A stretch of 64,000 nucleotides of DNA from Talinum fruticosum (Eukaryota; Streptophyta; Magnoliopsida; Caryophyllales; Talinaceae): contig JAITYX010000086.1 in assembly GCA_021018815.1 (NCBI GenBank), positions 124,001-188,000 on the forward strand, read 5' to 3'. Of this stretch, positions 59,142 through 64,000 are shown piece by piece. A program made the position numbers and the translations under genes. Position 1 is the stretch's first letter, and every line of letters begins with the position of its first letter. The notes under the pieces are model-generated. The model saw nothing but the letters and a program-made list of their open reading frames with translations. It searched no databases and was not told the DNA's origin.

Positions 59142-59999
59142 GGAACAAGTGGTATTTAAGATAAGTAAGGTATAATCACATATACATGAAGCACACTAGT
59201 ATACTTGACATGGAAGGAAACTCAACTAGACAACCACGGCTACGAGAATTCCTAAGGGAGTCTCTACGGGTTACTGAGTTCCAGCCTCCTCTCTACCATC
59301 ATTTACGTACGTCCGCTCACTTAATTACAAGGAGTGAAGGAGCAAATTGCACTAGAAAAAGCAAATAACCGGCTTGGAACGATCTCACCACTTGTTGATA
59401 GATTGAATACTAATGTCTTAACCCAATACATAAACCCACACAGGTCAACAAAATCGGGGTTGGGTACACAAACTAGCTATTCCGCCATTCACTCATCTAA
59501 CTTAGGAGGACTAGTACCTGTAAGCTTAGGAAGTTGCAACCTCAAAAATCCATTCCGAAGGTCGGTGCCTATCATCTGGATTAATTACATCATTGTGCAC
59601 ATCAGCCTTGCCACTTCCTAACCCACTAGCTATCTAATAAGGTTGAGTCACGGGGTCATTACTAACTCTTTTGCATATTACCCCCAAGTGTACCCACAGA
59701 ATCACACATGCATGTAAAATCATATAAAAAAATTCTATCACTCACGCATATAAGAACATAAGTTCACAATTCAAATCACTAAACTCATCCGCCAGCTAAT
59801 CACATAAGTAATCAAATCAATGAAGTCCTAAAGATAGAGGTTTCTAATTCGGGACTCAACGAAACAACGAGTAATGGACCGAAAATAAAATTTCATCCAC
59901 ACTCACTCACACACTTAACACACACAAGTAACTAACACATCACCTTAATGGGAAGTTTACAATCAACTAATTCGACTAAGTAAACTAGGTAGTCACTTA
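59142..59999 (-). other. internal non-coding region of the LARD-like element
   Basis: About 860 bp with no gag, protease, RT or integrase motif in any frame. The plus-strand open frames at 59186-59368 and 59334-59621 are antisense to the element and show no domain. A further 137 bp of interior follows the solo LTR (61518-61654). Confidence 0.65.
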
Positions 60000-61517
60000 T
60001 GAAGGTTTGCTCTTGGAGAGTCTTAGTCACCCTCAAGGGTGGGTGAATAGGGTGATGAGGAAATTTAAACAATAAATGGTGGGTTAAAGTTTAAATTAAA
60101 CTATGAGTCTAGATTGGGCTCGGAAAAGAGTGAACTCGAATTACGTGGAAACTCTCCTGGGGCACAAAACCACGGCCATTGCTAATCCAAGCACTAAGTC
60201 AAATACACTATTTTGAATCCACAAAATACGATGAGATCGACTCAACCAGAATTTCTCCTTTAGACAATTCTTTACAAAGTTTTCCTAGACTCAAAAGTTT
60301 CCTTATCTAATCTAGTACTTCCTAACAGAGATAACCTTTACAACTAGGGACAAGCGAGCTGAGTTAACCCTTGCGGCTCAGTCAAGGGACCTTACTCAAA
60401 AAGTATGAAAGAAAGTTTTGTGACTCATTACAAGACTTTACAACTCGGAAAAGTGTTAAGTACGAGACTTGGAGTTGTAAGATGAAGATTGAGTGAGTAT
60501 TATACAAAGAGATATGATTTGAGCAACGGGTTCAACAATCTTCAAGTTTTGTGAAGTGGCTTCTATTTATAGATGACCAAATAGATTAGTCGTTGTGACT
60601 ATCTTCGATTAGAAGTCCTCTATGACCATTGTAACGGTTCTTCGAGCCACTCGGAAAAGATCCCTTGAGATGTGAACGTTGTGCAACGGCTCTTGACTCC
60701 TTAGGATGTCCCATTCCACCTGTGGTGTCCGAAAAGTAGGGTTGAAACCACCGTTGAGCTTAGCATTGATTATTTCCAGTTTTAGAAACAAACAACCCTA
60801 ACACGATTGTCCGGGCCTCGGTCGAAGTAGAAAAAGTCTTGTCCGTTGGCGATTTGACACCTTAATGCCAGGTTACTTTTGTAATTCAAAAGTAGGATAA
60901 CCTCGTTTAGATAACCTACAAAAGTAAACCAATTTTGGTTCTCAAAGTATAAAATACTTTGGTCCAAGATTAGACATAGATAATAATTTAATTAAGATAA
61001 TTAAGTGCATAATTATCCGAGTCCTTGAAGAGTAGAATTTTTGAGTCCAATATTCATTATACACATATTCCATCCGAGTCGAGTCTACGAAAGATCAAGT
61101 TAGACAGAGAATATAAGAGTAAAAGTACTTGATCTAGACATATATAATTCAATCAACACAGATCGACTTAGAAAGTTGAATTAACACTCGTAATTCACTT
61201 GAACTTAGAATATAAAGTCGAACTTGGTTTGAAAGTGCTTTGTTGAGATTGTTTGAACCGACGATAAGTCGAGTGAAATCCGAGTGACTTAGAACTATTA
61301 GAGTGAATTAATGAATAAGATTATGCTTTACGAGTCGATCAGAATCAAATAAAAACATATGCAATAGTTTCTATAACACTCGAAAAGATACTATAACACT
61401 GAGAAAAGTTTCTATAATACTCGGAATGACTTGAAATCAAAACATAGAAGAGATGAAGTTTTTACCTGATTCCTTGATAGTACTTAGAATGATATATATG
61501 TAAAATTTGAGTCTTCA
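60000..61517 (-). mobile_element. solo LTR of the SIRE-like copia family (copy D3)
   Basis: 1518 bp, starts TGAAGGTTTGCTC and ends GAGTCTTCA, with a perfect 5-bp duplication ACTTA at 59995-59999 and 61518-61522. It shows the family hairpin CAAAGTATAAAATACTTTG (60943-60961). No internal copia region, so it is a solo LTR inside the LARD-like element. Confidence 0.93.
60563..60572 (-). promoter_or_regulatory. TATA box of solo LTR D3
   Basis: Minus strand CTATAAATAG followed by AAGCCACTTCACAAAAC, identical in layout to the box in D1. Confidence 0.75.
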
Positions 61518-61638
61518 ACTTATAAGTCAGAGGTTGAACTTAAGGCCACATGTATGTACGGCACAAATAAAGCAAATAATCACATAACAAGGATCCTAGA
61601 CGGATATATTCAATGCAAATAAGCTCACCAAAATCTAT

Positions 61639-61650
61639 GCTTTGATACCA
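61639..61650 (-). other. primer-binding site of the LARD-like element
   Basis: Minus strand TGGTATCAAAGC, four bases from the 5' LTR end (TTACA then AAAA). This is an initiator-tRNA-Met type primer site and fixes the element's orientation. Confidence 0.88.
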
Positions 61651-61654
61651 TTTT

Positions 61655-64000
61655 TGTAACACCCCAAAACCCACCCTAAGAGTATTACATCGCCGAGTCC
61701 CTCATGAGGAACTCCCAAGGCTCATTCAGGTGTAGGCTTGACTTTCTAATTCCAACTTAAAGGTAATAAGGGTAATTTCCCAAAAGAGTTTGAAAATTTC
61801 CTAAAAATATCGGCAGAGTTCCATTTGTAATATGGACTATTCCCTAGGCTTAAAGCTATAAAACCTGCATAAAAACTATAATATAACTCAACGAGCCACA
61901 CGCTCATAGTATACAACTCAATGCCCACATGCCGTAGTCCAACCAATCATGCATTAAAGCCGAAGACATTCTAAATGGTTCATGATAGATCCGGTACAAA
62001 CTGTATGAACTAAATTACAAACTACAATACTTTGAAATATAAGAAATGCACGTCCACAACTTGAATCACTCGAGCAAACATCAAACATCAATCAGCAGGA
62101 ATCCATAATATGCTAAGTACCGCACACACCTCCTTAGAGTGTACCTACAACACTGGGTGGGACAAGGGGGAAATTTGTGGGGGTGAGCAAACCACGAGCT
62201 CACAAGAAAGTCTTGACCTCTTAAAAAGAAATTCTTTTCACATACTACTCACAATAATGAAATTGGTGAAAGTATAATAATGTAATGCAAATCTATATAC
62301 TTTTCAATGAAATCTCCCGAAACCTCTTGTATCTTAAAGATCATAACATTTTAAACATTCAAAATCGGGAACTCGGAATCATTAATATTTCTTTTAGAAC
62401 TGAATCAACTTTCTTGGCTTTCATGGACTCGAACTAGCACTTTATAATTCTCCGGGCAACGACCCCGAATAAAGGCTCCCGAGACTTATCTTCTAGGAAG
62501 TCTCGGATCGGGCATCCCGATACACCATAACCCCTGTTAGAACCCTTCCCTTGAAGTTTCTCATAGGCCATCCTCACAGTTGAGGACCCTTATTAGAACC
62601 CTTCGGTATGCTAAATGATCCTAGCCAAGTCGATTCAAAACAATTTGCACATGATCATTCATCACGTTCGCATCGCACGACTTTCTCAAATCAGTTTAAC
62701 ACAATGGAAGGTAAGACACCACGTGTCACCCTTATAAATTCACTTTCTCAAATAAGTTTCGCTTCTTTAGAACACATTTCAAGTTTGGAAAGCATTTCTC
62801 AAGAATCATACTCAAGTAGCGTTTTGCATAAACATTTGAACTCTTTTCAAAACAAACTTTTGAGTACTATTTAGAATCAAATCAAATCACTTCACGTGTT
62901 AAGCATCTCTATACTAAAACTTAACATTCCAAACTAGAACATTAACTCAAGGATTCACTCAGGTACTTCGGATCTCATATTCAACCATATGCTATTCAAG
63001 CAAGTCTCCTATTTCCTGTATACGTAATTCTTGCTTCACTATGTTTTTAAAGTCACGATAAATCAATTTAGATACGTGTTCCCTTGATACTCCGAATTCC
63101 CTCTCCTTTCCTACATTCCAACATTCGTATTCCTTAACTGAATTCATTTTTAAGCACAACGAACTCAGCGACTAAAACTCCTCTCAGCCAAAATAACTAC
63201 AAGAGGTAAAACCATACATAATCATAACCCATCATAATTTAGCCCAAATTGTCACAACTCGTCACAAACTACCATATTCAATTTGAACCCGCATATTGTA
63301 TCTTCTTAATCTTTCCTTTCACTAATTTAGTTCATAAGAGCCACAATATCCACAAATAATTACAGCTTAACCCAAAGGTCGCAACTCTTTACATAATATC
63401 ATTCTTACCTCAAATTCTTTGATTATGTTCCCATATTATTATCCAACTCTTCCTTGCTCATACTTAGTCTGTATAACTCCTATTCTCATTTCACCACTCA
63501 AATTCCCTTAGTACCGCTTATACATTAAGTGGGATGCAATTCTACTCCACTTTTACTCCAAATCTAAAATTCACAAGATAATTACTTAGAATCCAACTCA
63601 AAACGTCGGGAAGTCATAAACGATTTAGCTATCTTTTTAGCGATGTTCTACAACCGAAATAAGAAGAACTCCAATGTCACTAACTTAACTCCCAATATCA
63701 CCCGTAAGGTCTTAATAATCTAATTCAATCAGATTCTCTAATGACCCAATTCAGCCCCTTAATACTCAATCAGATTCTCTCAAGTTCTAATTCAGCGCTA
63801 ATTATTTCCTATAGCACAATCATTGAATATTCACAACAAACATTCAATATTCACAATAAATCAATTTGGGTTTCGAAATCACTAATAGTTTAGAGTATAA
63901 GACTTCCCGACTTAAAATTTACGAGTTGGAATCTTATTTGGATGGATTTGAATTGGGTTCCTTGCCTCGCCCTTCCTATTTTTCATCTGTTTCTACCCGG
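61655..64000 (-). repeat. 5' LTR of the LARD-like element (partial)
   Basis: Aligns with 55846-58265 over 2346 bp up to the window edge. It differs by scattered substitutions and lacks about 0.1 kb near 63525 (between GCTTAT and GGGATGCA) that is present in the 3' LTR near 57690-57795. The open frame at 62608-62874 shows no domain and is not called. Confidence 0.85.

Larger units (their letters stand above)
55846..64000 (-). mobile_element. LARD-like non-autonomous gypsy element, minus strand, runs off the window
   Basis: Two same-orientation repeats begin TGTAACACCCCAAAACCC at 55846 and 61655. Read on the minus strand, the right one is the 5' LTR followed by an initiator-tRNA-Met PBS; the left one is the 3' LTR preceded by a PPT. 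The LTR is 3259 bp. The interior (59105-61654) includes a 1518-bp solo copia LTR; without it only about 1027 bp remain, and no gag or pol motif was found on either strand. Very long LTRs with a short non-coding centre fit a large retrotransposon derivative. The start, PPT and pre-PPT hairpin resemble chromoviruses. Confidence 0.8.

Overview
The window looks like a heterochromatic, gene-poor stretch of a flowering-plant nuclear genome, probably a eudicot with a large, repeat-rich genome. Nearly all coding signal belongs to transposable elements: Ty3/gypsy chromoviruses with initiator-tRNA-Met primer sites, SIRE-like Ty1/copia elements, CACTA (En/Spm) DNA transposons and MITE-like elements. All are decayed and nested in one another. 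I found no host gene, tRNA, rRNA or CRISPR array that I could support.

Layout. (1) 1-1560: remnant of a Ty3/gypsy gag and adjoining non-coding sequence. (2) 1560-2482 and 13714-20960: one old CACTA element (CACTA-1). Its transposase gene (DUF4218 then DUF4216 parts) was split by a nearly complete 11.2-kb Tekay-type chromovirus at 2483-13713, with 2.6-kb LTRs, PBS, leader ORF, gag, PR, RT, RNaseH, IN, chromodomain and PPT. Right of the Tekay, a 1.13-1.15-kb module spanning the end of CACTA gene 1 and the start of CACTA gene 2 is repeated about four times. One unit carries a solo copia LTR (17134-18659). The gene-2 exons (Transposase_24-like) follow to about 20.95 kb. (3) 21063-21533: a MITE-like element. 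(4) 21912-50078: three copia elements of one SIRE-like family in tandem, A (+), B (-) and C (+). Each lacks one end. A carries a 4.57-kb non-autonomous CACTA (26792-31363) in its 3' envelope-like ORF, and C carries a solo LTR (45588-47009) in the same ORF. (5) 50.1-55.8 kb: AT-rich spacer, a 1-kb GA-rich MITE-like element, microsatellites and a tandem-repeat block. (6) 55846 to the window end: a minus-strand gypsy-like element with 3.26-kb LTRs and only about 1 kb of non-coding interior (LARD-like), holding another solo copia LTR (60000-61517) and itself inserted in a copia LTR.

The elements do not form a cellular pathway; the window records successive insertions. One copia LTR family accounts for seven LTR copies, each complete one bearing a TATA-like promoter. 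The most notable points are the amplified CACTA gene-junction module, the LARD-like element, a promoter-like block ahead of the copia envelope-like ORF, and a single deletion that could have removed the missing ends of copia A, B and C together. Family names come from motif recognition by eye; no alignment or search was run.
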